From Bacteroidales bacterium UBA1745 (GTDB lineage: Bacteria; Bacteroidota; Bacteroidia; Bacteroidales; UBA932): a DNA stretch of 64,000 nt. Of the stretch, positions 8,872-16,578 are shown piece by piece. The translations under genes and the position numbers were made by a program. The stretch lies in contig DCHT01000028.1 of assembly GCA_002314885.1 (NCBI GenBank), positions 62,001 to 126,000 of the forward strand, in the 5' to 3' direction. A model generated the notes under the pieces. That model did no database searches, was not told the origin of the DNA, and saw only the letters and a list, made by a program, of their open reading frames with translations. Each line of letters opens with the position of its first letter. The first letter of the stretch is position 1.

Positions 8872-9954
8872 CTAAAGCAAGTTTATGAATTGGTCGAAAA
8901 GGAATTCAGTGTCGGTAGGACCGCTGGAAGCCTCCGGATGGAACTGGGCTGAGAAGAAAGGCTTGCTCTTGTGACGTATGCCTTCGTTGGTGCCGTCGTT
9001 CATATTCACGAACAGCGGCTCCCAGTCTGCGCCGAGAGTCTTGTCGTCCACTGCAAAACCGTGGTTCTGGGAGGTGATGAAGCACCTGTCAGAACCGACC
9101 ATCCTGACTGGCTGGTTGTGGCTGCGGTGACCGTATTTCAATTTATAGGTCTGGGCTCCGCCTGCCCTGGCGAGCAGCTGGTTGCCCATACAGATGCCGA
9201 AGATAGGCTTGTCCTGGCCGAGAGCCACCCTGATATGCTCCACAGTGCTGGTGCAGAACTCCGGGTTGCCGGGGCCGTTGGAAATGAACAGGCCGTCGTA
9301 GTCGATGCCGGTGAAATCGTAGTCCCAAGGCACCCTGATGAGTTCGATGTTCCTGTCCACGAAGCAGCGGAGGATATTGTGCTTCACGCCGCAGTCCACG
9401 AGCACGACCTTCTTGTCGCCGCCCTCGTTGTAGCGTATGACCTCCTTGCAGGAGACGATGTCAATCTGGTTTTCGAGGTTCGGATCCGGCACTGGGAAAC
9501 TGGCTTCCACGCCCTCAGGGACTATCATTCCGAGCATTGAACCGCATTCGCGCAGGGTCTGGGTGAGAGCCCTGGTGTCGATGCCGTAGATGCCCGGGAT
9601 CTTCTGCTCCTTGAGCCACTGGTCGAGGCTCTTCACCGCATTCCAATGGCTGTACTGGGCGGAGTACTCACTGATGATGAGGCCTCTGACCCATATTTTT
9701 TCGGATTCGAAGTTTTTGGAAATACCATTTTCGTCTGCTCCTTCTGCGGGGACGCCGTAGTTTCCTACAAGAGGATAAGTAACGCAGAGGATCTGACCAG
9801 AATAAGAGGGATCGGTAAGGCTCTCGGGGTAGCCGACCATTGCGGTCGAAAAGACGGTTTCACCGTCACAGTAGCCGTCATATCCGAACGACCAGCCCCG
9901 GAACTCCATACCATTTGCAAGTCTGAGTGTTGCTCTTTTCTTGTTAAGTATCAT
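8872..9954 (-). CDS. carA: Carbamoyl-phosphate synthase small subunit
   Basis: Glutamine amidotransferase subunit that passes ammonia to CarB. It has the N-terminal CPSase small domain (LANGMEFRGWSFGYDG, GYPESLTDPSYSGQ) and the C-terminal class I GATase with nucleophile Cys in FGICMGNQLL and catalytic His-Pro-Glu in QFHPEAS. The GICMGNQ form has Asn where Escherichia coli has His after Gly. At 360 residues it is normal. It is the first gene of the minus-strand run and has its own promoter region facing the symporter gene. Confidence 0.95.
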   Translation of the reverse strand: MILNKKRATLRLANGMEFRGWSFGYDGYCDGETVFSTAMVGYPESLTDPSYSGQILCVTYPLVGNYGVPAEGADENGISKNFESEKIWVRGLIISEYSAQYSHWNAVKSLDQWLKEQKIPGIYGIDTRALTQTLRECGSMLGMIVPEGVEASFPVPDPNLENQIDIVSCKEVIRYNEGGDKKVVLVDCGVKHNILRCFVDRNIELIRVPWDYDFTGIDYDGLFISNGPGNPEFCTSTVEHIRVALGQDKPIFGICMGNQLLARAGGAQTYKLKYGHRSHNQPVRMVGSDRCFITSQNHGFAVDDKTLGADWEPLFVNMNDGTNEGIRHKSKPFFSAQFHPEASSGPTDTEFLFDQFINLL

Positions 9955-9959
9955 TCGTT

Positions 9960-9984
9960 CCAGTTTTACTGGAGCACAAATGTA
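9960..9984 (-). promoter_or_regulatory. Predicted carA promoter and small palindrome
   Basis: TACATTTG on the minus strand (9984-9977) matches TAnnTTTG and lies 23 bases before the carA ATG. The palindrome CCAGT-TTT-ACTGG (9960-9972) covers the expected transcription start and could be an operator or a small 5' hairpin. No clear -33 TTTG is present. Confidence 0.45.
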
Positions 9985-9996
9985 GGTATTTTTCCG

Positions 9997-10004
9997 TATA
10001 TTTG
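9997..10004 (+). promoter_or_regulatory. Predicted -7 element of the symporter gene
   Basis: TATATTTG fits TAnnTTTG and ends 29 bases before the ATG of the sodium:solute symporter. No -33 TTTG lies at the usual spacing. Confidence 0.45.
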
Positions 10005-10033
10005 CTCCGTATTTGAACTATTTTTTAACATAA

Positions 10034-11506
10034 ATGTCAACAAGTTTAATACTCTGCCTCATAGCCGCATACTTCGTGGCCATTTTCACGGTCAGCTTCC
10101 TGACGAGCAAGGGAAAGGGCAGCAACAGCGACTTCTTCCGAGGCGGCCGTAAATCCCCTTGGTACATAGTCGCCATATCGATGATAGGCACCTCCATTTC
10201 GGGCGTGACCTTCCTGTCCGTACCCGGTATGGTGGCAGCCTCACAGTTCTCATACATACAGATGGTACTCGGCTTCACGGTCGGCTACCTGGTCATAGCA
10301 TATCTGCTCCTGCCGCTCTACTACAGGATGAATATGAACAGCATCTACGGCTATCTGGAGCAGAGATTCGGGCGTGCAGGCTACTTCACCGGCGCAAGTT
10401 TCTTCCTGATCTCAAAGCTCCTGGGCTGTGGAGTCAGGATGTTCCTGACCGCATCGGTGCTGCAATGGATAGTATTCGACTCCCTCGGAGTTCCGTTCTG
10501 GCTCAACGCCGCAGTGACTATGCTGATAGTGTGGCTCTACACCTTCCGCGGCGGCGTGAAGACCCTGGTCTGGACCGACCTGCTGCAGACTCTGGCAATG
10601 ATAGTGGCCGTGGTGCTCTGCATATATTATATGGGCAAGGCTATGGGACTGGACGCGAAGGGAATATGGCAGACCATAGGCTCCAGCGAAATGTCGCGCA
10701 CCTGGTTCTTCGACGACGCCAAGGACACTCGCTACTTCTGGAAACAGTTCCTCGCCGGAATGTTCACGACCATAGCGATGACCGGACTCGACCAGGATAT
10801 GATGCAGAAGAACCTCTCCTGCAAGAACCTCAAGGACGCCCGCAAGAACGTGATTACCAACGGCTTGCTCTATCTGCCGGTCAACATCATCTTCCTCGCC
10901 CTGGGCGTGCTGCTCTACTGCTTCGCCGCATCGGCAGGCATCTCCGTCAAACCGGACCAGCTCTTCGCCACCATCGCGACGGGAGGCTACGTGCCGGTGA
11001 TTGTAGGCATACTCTTCGTGCTCGGACTCGTGGCAGCGGCCTTCAGCAGTGCGGGCTCGGCAGTCACTGCCCTCACCACCAGCTTCACAGTGGACATTCT
11101 CCGCGCCGACAGACGTCTGGACGAAAAGGCCCTGGGACGCACCAGGCTCATAGTCCATTCCTGCGCCGCAGTGATAATGTGCTTTGTAATCTGCCTCTTC
11201 AAAGTCATAGGCAGCGGCAGCGTGATCAACGCCGTCTATATGATCGCAAGCTACACCTACGGGCCTCTGCTGGGCATCTATGCCTTCGGAATGTTCACCC
11301 GCCTGCAGCCGCGCCAGTGGGCCGTGCCGCTGATATGCGTGCTCTCCCCTGTCATCTGCCTGGTGCTGCACCTCAACAGCGCTTCCTGGTTCGGAGGCTA
11401 CCGCTTCGGCTTTGAGATGCTATTGATAAACGCGGCCATCACCTTCATAGGGTTGACAGCCGCGTCGATATCGAAGAAGCGCGAGGCTCCTAAAGACCTG
11501 AAATAA
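10034..11506 (+). CDS. Sodium:solute symporter family protein
   Basis: Inner-membrane symporter of the SSS family, 490 residues, with about 13 hydrophobic segments beginning at residue 2. The family pattern is visible: a first-helix MSTSLILCLIAAYFVAIFTV, then GGRKSPWYIVAISMIGTSISG, and a later FSSAGSAVTALTTSF segment that corresponds to the sodium-binding helix. The substrate cannot be read from the sequence; sugars, sialic acid and amino acids are all carried by relatives. The gene stands alone with its own promoter and its 3' end overlaps the convergent punA by 17 bases. Confidence 0.85.
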   Translation: MSTSLILCLIAAYFVAIFTVSFLTSKGKGSNSDFFRGGRKSPWYIVAISMIGTSISGVTFLSVPGMVAASQFSYIQMVLGFTVGYLVIAYLLLPLYYRMNMNSIYGYLEQRFGRAGYFTGASFFLISKLLGCGVRMFLTASVLQWIVFDSLGVPFWLNAAVTMLIVWLYTFRGGVKTLVWTDLLQTLAMIVAVVLCIYYMGKAMGLDAKGIWQTIGSSEMSRTWFFDDAKDTRYFWKQFLAGMFTTIAMTGLDQDMMQKNLSCKNLKDARKNVITNGLLYLPVNIIFLALGVLLYCFAASAGISVKPDQLFATIATGGYVPVIVGILFVLGLVAAAFSSAGSAVTALTTSFTVDILRADRRLDEKALGRTRLIVHSCAAVIMCFVICLFKVIGSGSVINAVYMIASYTYGPLLGIYAFGMFTRLQPRQWAVPLICVLSPVICLVLHLNSASWFGGYRFGFEMLLINAAITFIGLTAASISKKREAPKDLK

Positions 11507-12317
11507 TATTCGAGAAGAGGTCTGAGAGACGGTCTCCGGCCGCATTCGCAGCCTTGATCACATCTTCGCCGTCATTGAGCACAGCCGACTCGTAACTGTC
11601 GTTGGCCTTGTTGGTGATCACTGACACTCCGAACACCCTGACCCCGGCGTGACGGGCCACGATGGCCTCAGGTATCGTGGACATTCCCACCGCATCGCCG
11701 CCTATCATACGATAATAGCGCACCTCTGCGGGAGTTTCGTAAGTAGGACCCGTAACGCCCATATAGACGCCTTCCTGGAGCCTGTATCCGGCCTCTGCAG
11801 CCAGGGCGTGGGCCTTGGCGATGATCTCAGTGTCGTATGGCCTGGTCATATCCGGGAACCTCTCTCCGAATTCGTCCATATTCGGTCCGATGAGCGGATT
11901 AGGGAAGGTATTTATGTGATCCCTGATGACCATTAGGTCACCCACGTTGAAGGTCTTGTTCAGACCGCCGGCCGCATTGGAAAGGAAGATATACTTGATT
12001 CCGAGCTTGGTCATAACCCTCGTAGGCATAGTAACCACGTCCATAGGCTTGCCTTCATAATAATGTATGCGGCCCTGCATTGCCACCACGCGGCGTCCGC
12101 CGAGCTTGCCGAAGATGAGATTGCCGGCGTGTCCCATAGCGGTGGAGCAAGGGAAACAAGGGATTTCAGCATACGGGATGACAGTCTTTTCCTCAATGCT
12201 CTCAGCCAGGCGGCCGAGTCCGCTGCCGAGAATAATGCCCACCAGAGGCTGGAAGTCGCCCACAACGCTCCTGATGTAGGAAACTGCTGTATTTATGCGT
12301 TCGATTCTTTCGTCCAT
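11490..12317 (-). CDS. punA: Purine nucleoside phosphorylase
   Basis: Cleaves inosine, guanosine or their deoxy forms with phosphate to the base and (deoxy)ribose 1-phosphate, in purine salvage. The 275-residue protein has the phosphate loop GIILGSGLG, the RIHYYEG segment, the substrate-side GVTGPTYETPAE, and VGMSTIPEAIVA. VITNKAND carries the Asn used by the 6-oxopurine-specific trimeric type. Length and motifs are typical. It is transcribed away from the zapA operon. Confidence 0.93.
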   Translation of the reverse strand: MDERIERINTAVSYIRSVVGDFQPLVGIILGSGLGRLAESIEEKTVIPYAEIPCFPCSTAMGHAGNLIFGKLGGRRVVAMQGRIHYYEGKPMDVVTMPTRVMTKLGIKYIFLSNAAGGLNKTFNVGDLMVIRDHINTFPNPLIGPNMDEFGERFPDMTRPYDTEIIAKAHALAAEAGYRLQEGVYMGVTGPTYETPAEVRYYRMIGGDAVGMSTIPEAIVARHAGVRVFGVSVITNKANDSYESAVLNDGEDVIKAANAAGDRLSDLFSNIISGL

Positions 12318-12355
12318 ATCAACTTATTTTTTTCAAAATTAACGAAAATTATTAT

Positions 12356-12371
12356 TATCTTTGCAAAGTTA
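12356..12371. promoter_or_regulatory. Face-to-face -7 elements of punA and the zapA operon
   Basis: TATCTTTG (12356-12363, plus strand) and TAACTTTG (12371-12364, minus strand) both match TAnnTTTG and touch end to end, sharing the palindromic core CTTTGCAAAG. The two promoters therefore overlap and should not be occupied at the same time. Confidence 0.5.
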
Positions 12372-12392
12372 GGTTATAAATGACAGAAGCAG

Positions 12393-12665
12393 ATGCTCGA
12401 GAACATTAGAACAGATATCCAGAGGCTGATTGCAGCCTACGAGACCGAGAAGGCGGCGAATGCCACCCTCAGGGCCGAACTGGAGGAGAGCAAGGCGAAA
12501 GTCGATGCCTACAGGAAGCAGATCGAAGAGTTGAACAAACAGATAGACAGTCTCAGACTCCAGTCAGCATTCACCGGTTCAGCCGCCGACAACGAGGCAG
12601 CCAGGAAGAAGGTGGACAAGCTGATCAAGGAGATCGACAGATGCATATCATTGATGGAAGCCTAG
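12393..12665 (+). CDS. Small coiled-coil protein upstream of zapA
   Basis: A 90-residue protein with no named family I can assign. Residues about 1-65 form a heptad-type coiled coil rich in Glu, Lys, Ala and Leu; a short Gly/Ser break (FTGSAADN) follows and then a second short helix (KKVDKLIKEIDRCISLM). There is no signal peptide or membrane segment. It ends five bases before the zapA start. Small coiled-coil proteins beside ZapA, such as ZapB in proteobacteria, help organise the FtsZ ring. A ZapB- or FtsB-like partner role is inference from position and shape only. Confidence 0.75.
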   Translation: MLENIRTDIQRLIAAYETEKAANATLRAELEESKAKVDAYRKQIEELNKQIDSLRLQSAFTGSAADNEAARKKVDKLIKEIDRCISLMEA

Positions 12666-12670
12666 GCGCA

Positions 12671-12967
12671 ATGGATCAGGAAAGGAGCATAACCGTAAAG
12701 ATTGCAGGCACTGAATATTGCCTGAAGGTGAAGAGCGCCGAGGAAGAGGAGCTCTACCGTCTTGCCGCGGACTCCGTGAACAAGAGGGTGCAGACCTATC
12801 AGCAGAGGTTCCTTGGCAAGCCGGAAACTGATATCATCGCATTCACAGCCTTCAGCGTATGCCTTTCCAACGTCAAGAGCGTAAGGGCAATGGAGGCGAT
12901 GAACAAGGAAATCGAGAAACTCCACGGGGAGATTGAGAGCTATCTGGGAAATATTGAAGAGAAATAG
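12671..12967 (+). CDS. zapA: Cell division protein ZapA
   Basis: A 98-residue FtsZ-associated protein that bundles FtsZ filaments at midcell. The N-terminal globular part (ITVKIAGTEYCLKVKSAEEEE) and the C-terminal dimerising coiled coil (AMEAMNKEIEKLHGEIESYL) match the family. An in-frame ATG exists at 12641, inside the upstream coiled-coil gene. I prefer 12671 (MDQERSITV) because family members start just before this strand and it avoids the overlap. The 6S RNA starts two bases after the stop. Confidence 0.85.
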   Translation: MDQERSITVKIAGTEYCLKVKSAEEEELYRLAADSVNKRVQTYQQRFLGKPETDIIAFTAFSVCLSNVKSVRAMEAMNKEIEKLHGEIESYLGNIEEK

Positions 12968-12968
12968 C

Positions 12969-13151
12969 GCCGTTAGTTACAATTTGGGCTGAAATCAACA
13001 CTCAAAACGTAACCGGGCTTCTCGAAAAGGGAAAATGGACCTAGGTGACCCGCAAGGGGATTCCGCTAGTCGGGACGGAGGATATTTGAACTGTTTCGGA
13101 ACCCAAATCTTGTAATTCAAGATTTTCTGACAAATAACTAACGGCTTTTTT
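12969..13151 (+). ncRNA. ssrS: 6S RNA (Bacteroidales type)
   Basis: A perfect 11-bp closing stem, GCCGTTAGTTA (12969-12979) with TAACTAACGGC (13135-13145), encloses about 155 bases and is followed at once by TTTTTT (13146-13151). The size is that of 6S RNA. The place directly behind zapA matches the zapA-ssrS neighbourhood known in other bacteria, and a structured RNA here in Bacteroidales was described as the Bacteroidales-1 motif, later linked to 6S RNA. 6S RNA binds the RNA polymerase holoenzyme by mimicking an open promoter. I judged this from structure and position, not from a covariance model. Confidence 0.75.
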
Positions 13152-13156
13152 ATACA

Positions 13157-13195
13157 ACGACGTCGGTCAGCTTCCACGGAGGCCACCGACGTCGT
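13157..13195 (+). terminator. Strong hairpin after 6S RNA
   Basis: ACGACGTCGGT (13157-13167) pairs perfectly with ACCGACGTCGT (13185-13195), and CTTCC/GGAGG can extend it inward with a bulge. It begins six bases after the 6S T-run and ends 57 bases before rny. There is no clear T-run behind it, so it may be a second stop signal, an mRNA stabiliser or a leader element for rny. Confidence 0.5.
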
Positions 13196-13252
13196 CGCTT
13201 TCTGCCACAACCTGGCATAACAATTTGAACACATTAACAACTATATAACATT

Positions 13253-14797
13253 ATGAGTAATATACTTTATTGCATAATCGGATTCGTCTGCGGAGCGGTT
13301 ATAGCCCTGATCGCCTACATCGTGATCAGGAAGATCGTCCTCAAGGGCAGGAAAGACAACATCATCAAGGAAGCTGAGCGCGAGGGCGAGGCCATCAAGC
13401 AGGAGAAGATACTCCAGGCCAAGGAAAAGTTCCTCCAGCTCAAGAGCGAACACGAGCATTATATCAACGAGAAGAACAAGGCTATCAGCGACACCGAGAA
13501 CCGTCTGAAGCAGAAGGAGAACTCACTCAACCAGCAGAACTCCGAACTCGGACGCAGGAATAAGGAAGTCGAGAACCTGAAGGAGAATCTCCGCAACCAG
13601 ACTGAAATCGCCAACCGCAAGGCTGAGGAATACGAGAGGATGCGCGGAGAAGTCAACAGGCAGATCGAGGCCGTCGCAGGTATGACCGCCCAGGAGGCTA
13701 AGAACCAGCTGATGGAAAATATGAAGGCCGAGGCACGCACCCAGGCCCAGTCATATATCAACGATGTGATGGACGAGGCCCGTCTCACAGCTTCCAAGGA
13801 AGCCAAGAGGGTTGTCATCAACACCATCCAGAGGACCGCTACCGAAACCGCCATCGAGAACGCAGTTACAGTGTTCAACATCGACAGCGACGAGGTCAAG
13901 GGCCGCATCATCGGCCGTGAGGGACGTAACATCCGCGCCCTCGAGGCTGCAACCGGAGTCGAGATCGTAGTGGACGACACTCCTGACGCAATCCTCCTCT
14001 CAGGCTTCGACCCTGTCCGCAGGGAAGTTGCCCGTCTGGCACTCCACCAGCTCGTAATGGACGGCCGTATCCACCCTGCACGTATCGAGGAAGTTGTGGC
14101 AAAGGTTTCCAAGCAGCTTGAGGACGAGATCCTCGAGACTGGTAAGAGGACTTGCATCGACCTCGGTATCCACGGTCTCCACATCGAGCTCGTAAAGCTC
14201 ATCGGTCGAATGAAATACCGTTCTTCATACGGTCAGAACCTGCTCCAGCACAGCCGTGAGGTTGCCAACATCGCAGCCATTATGGCTTCCGAGCTCGGTC
14301 TGAACCCTAAGGTTGCGAAGAGGGCCGGCCTCCTCCACGATATCGGAAAGGTATCCGAGGAAGAGCCAGAACTGCCACACGCACTCCTCGGTATGAAGCT
14401 CGCCGAGAAGTACAAGGAGAAGCCTGAAATCTGCAACGCCATCGGTGCTCACCACGAGGAGACCGAGATGACCAGCATCATCTCCCCTCTCGTAATGGTT
14501 GCCGACGCCATCTCCGGTGCCCGCCCTGGTGCACGCCGCGAGGTCATCGAGTCCTACATCAAGAGGCTCAAGGATATGGAGAACATCGCCAAGAGCCACA
14601 ACGGCGTGACCAAGACCTACGCCATCCAGGCAGGCCGCGAACTCCGCGTCATCGTCGCAGCCGACCAGGTAAGCGACCAGGAGGCAGAGGTACTGTCAGC
14701 AGATATAGCAAAGAAGATCCAGGACGAAATGGTATATCCTGGACAGGTGAAGATCACAGTCATCCGCGAGACCCGCGCCGTGGCTATCGCAAAATAA
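13253..14797 (+). CDS. rny: Ribonuclease Y
   Basis: Membrane-anchored endoribonuclease that starts mRNA turnover. The 514-residue protein has the full family order: an N-terminal membrane helix (about residues 4-25), a long coiled coil (about 30-190), a KH RNA-binding domain (VKGRIIGREGRNIRALEAA), and an HD phosphohydrolase domain with LLHDIGK and AHHEETE metal ligands. The start follows the membrane-anchor pattern. It ends six bases before the next gene. Confidence 0.95.
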   Translation: MSNILYCIIGFVCGAVIALIAYIVIRKIVLKGRKDNIIKEAEREGEAIKQEKILQAKEKFLQLKSEHEHYINEKNKAISDTENRLKQKENSLNQQNSELGRRNKEVENLKENLRNQTEIANRKAEEYERMRGEVNRQIEAVAGMTAQEAKNQLMENMKAEARTQAQSYINDVMDEARLTASKEAKRVVINTIQRTATETAIENAVTVFNIDSDEVKGRIIGREGRNIRALEAATGVEIVVDDTPDAILLSGFDPVRREVARLALHQLVMDGRIHPARIEEVVAKVSKQLEDEILETGKRTCIDLGIHGLHIELVKLIGRMKYRSSYGQNLLQHSREVANIAAIMASELGLNPKVAKRAGLLHDIGKVSEEEPELPHALLGMKLAEKYKEKPEICNAIGAHHEETEMTSIISPLVMVADAISGARPGARREVIESYIKRLKDMENIAKSHNGVTKTYAIQAGRELRVIVAADQVSDQEAEVLSADIAKKIQDEMVYPGQVKITVIRETRAVAIAK

Positions 14798-14803
14798 TCC
14801 ACA

Positions 14804-15862
14804 ATGAAGACCAGAATCATCTCTATTGCATTTGCGGCACTCGCCATCTGCGGCTGCCAGTGCAGGAACTACAAGCTCAGCGGCAATGCCGGCTTTGCTG
14901 AAGGTACTATGTATATGATACTCGGCGGAGAGGCAATCGACTCCGTCGCCGTAGTGGACAGCGCGTTCACCTTCGAGGGCGACGCCAGCACTCCGCAGCA
15001 CGTATATGTGGCCGACAGCACCAACCTCTATGCCGCCAACTACGTATGTCAGGTATTCGTGGAGCCGGGCAACATCGTCCTCACCAAGGAAGAGGGCAAG
15101 TATCCGACCGCCAGCGGCACCGTGTCCAACGACGCGCGCATCGCCTTCAACAAGAAGGTCGAGGCCATCGACGAGGCCTACACCCTTGCAGAGGAAGCAG
15201 GTGCTGAGGAATCAGTTCTCGACAGCATCCAGAACAGCTATGTAGAACTCCAGAAAGAAGTCGTCAAGGAAAACAGCGACAACCTCTTCGGAGTGGCAGC
15301 CCTCCTGAGGCTCTCATACGGAGATATGGAGCCGAAGGAAATCCAGGGCGTTCTGAAGACCTTCCCTAAGGGAGTCAGGAACAGCAGGATCTACACCAAA
15401 CTCAAGGAAGCCAACGAGAAGGCCCTGCTCACCGCAGCAGGCGAACTTTATCTCGAATTCGGCCAGACCGACGCTCAGGGTGATACCTTATATGTAAAGA
15501 ATGTAATCGAAGATCCGGCCAACAAGTATGTCCTCATCGATTTCTGGGCATCCTGGTGCTGTCCTTGTATGGGCGAGGTCCCATATCTCGTGGAGACATA
15601 CGCCGAATACCACGACAAGGGCTTCGAGATCTTCGGCGTATCCCTCGACAACAGCAGGGACGCCTGGCTGAACGCAGTTGAGAGCAACGGAATGAACTGG
15701 ATTCACGTCAGCGACCTCCAGGGCTGGAAGAATGCAGCTGCAGGAGTCTATGGCGTAAACTCCATTCCTGCTAATTATCTCATAGAATGCGAAAGCGGCA
15801 GGATCGTAGCCACTTCACTTCGCGGAGAGGAACTCAAAGCTAAGATAGCAGAGCTTCTTTAA
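14804..15862 (+). CDS. TlpA-like thioredoxin-fold lipoprotein
   Basis: A 352-residue exported lipoprotein (signal ends ALAICGC, Cys about 18). The N-terminal half is the DUF4369-like domain common in Bacteroidetes (YKLSGNAGFAEGTMYMIL onward). The C-terminal half is an AhpC/TSA-thioredoxin domain with active site WASWCCPCMGE, a CxxC in which the second position is also Cys. A cis-Pro segment is visible (NSIPANYL). Such proteins act as periplasmic disulfide reductants; the target is unknown. It follows rny by six bases and its 3' end overlaps the convergent GSCFA gene by 23 bases. Confidence 0.85.
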   Translation: MKTRIISIAFAALAICGCQCRNYKLSGNAGFAEGTMYMILGGEAIDSVAVVDSAFTFEGDASTPQHVYVADSTNLYAANYVCQVFVEPGNIVLTKEEGKYPTASGTVSNDARIAFNKKVEAIDEAYTLAEEAGAEESVLDSIQNSYVELQKEVVKENSDNLFGVAALLRLSYGDMEPKEIQGVLKTFPKGVRNSRIYTKLKEANEKALLTAAGELYLEFGQTDAQGDTLYVKNVIEDPANKYVLIDFWASWCCPCMGEVPYLVETYAEYHDKGFEIFGVSLDNSRDAWLNAVESNGMNWIHVSDLQGWKNAAAGVYGVNSIPANYLIECESGRIVATSLRGEELKAKIAELL

Positions 15863-16577
15863 AGCGATTCCAGATTATATCGACGGCCTCGGCACTTGGG
15901 TGTACGAGGTCGTCTGCGTAATAGGAGTAGTCGCGCAGTTCGTCGAGCACGATCTCGTATGCAGGGAAATAATCCCCGCCAAGCCTGTCAATGGCCAGCA
16001 GCAGCGTGGCCTTGCTAAGCTGGTTGCCGTGGGCCGTATCGGCCAGATGACGTATAGGACTGACCGTGAAAAGGACTTCCTTGCCGGCCAGAGGACCCGA
16101 CAGCAAAGCTTCCCACATACCCACGATCTCTTCCACTTCCATACGGTAGCGCCTGAATTCGGCGGCAGGACGACGGAGGCAGTTGCTCACCACAAATCCC
16201 CTCTCGAGGTGCTCGAAGACAAAGGAAGTGCCGAAGGTGATTATGACCTTGTTACAGGACTTGAAGAACTCGTGGGCTTCAGCCAGGGCATTGTTCGCAT
16301 ACTCGAGGAATTCGGCCTTTGTAGGGCGCGCAAACTTAGTGTAGTGGTGCAGGGAGCACCATTTGTCTATACCGGCCCCCATAGGGATGCAATCGGCCTC
16401 CGTGAAGGCTTCTCCGCTCTCCAGACGCAGGATGGACGATGCGATCGAAGCCGGATTGAATATGGTCCCAAATGGATTCAGGCACACATCATAGCCCTCG
16501 GCAATCAGCCTTTCGCCTATGTTCGAGGCGAAGCAGCTGCCGAGTATGAGCACCTTGTCGGACTTCGAAATCTTCAT
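15840..16577 (-). CDS. GSCFA domain protein
   Basis: A 245-residue protein with the name-giving motif close to the N terminus (LILGSCFASNIGERL). The GSCFA family is related to SGNH hydrolases, and the later VSPIRHLADTAHGNQLSK and DDLVHPS segments resemble its catalytic His/Asp region. No signal peptide is evident. I chose the ATG at 16577 because it begins two bases after the upstream gene's stop. An in-frame ATG at 16640 would add a non-conserved extension inside that gene. Its substrate is unknown; the partner SGNH gene suggests a role in deacylating a carbohydrate. Confidence 0.8.
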   Translation of the reverse strand: MKISKSDKVLILGSCFASNIGERLIAEGYDVCLNPFGTIFNPASIASSILRLESGEAFTEADCIPMGAGIDKWCSLHHYTKFARPTKAEFLEYANNALAEAHEFFKSCNKVIITFGTSFVFEHLERGFVVSNCLRRPAAEFRRYRMEVEEIVGMWEALLSGPLAGKEVLFTVSPIRHLADTAHGNQLSKATLLLAIDRLGGDYFPAYEIVLDELRDYSYYADDLVHPSAEAVDIIWNRFKEALLS

Positions 16578-16578
16578 A

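Noticed and set aside
10159..11415. Long alternative frames (418 codons on plus, 319 on minus) within the symporter gene
   Set aside because: Arg/His-rich shadow translations caused by GC-rich codon use; the frame at 10034 has the membrane helices and family motifs.
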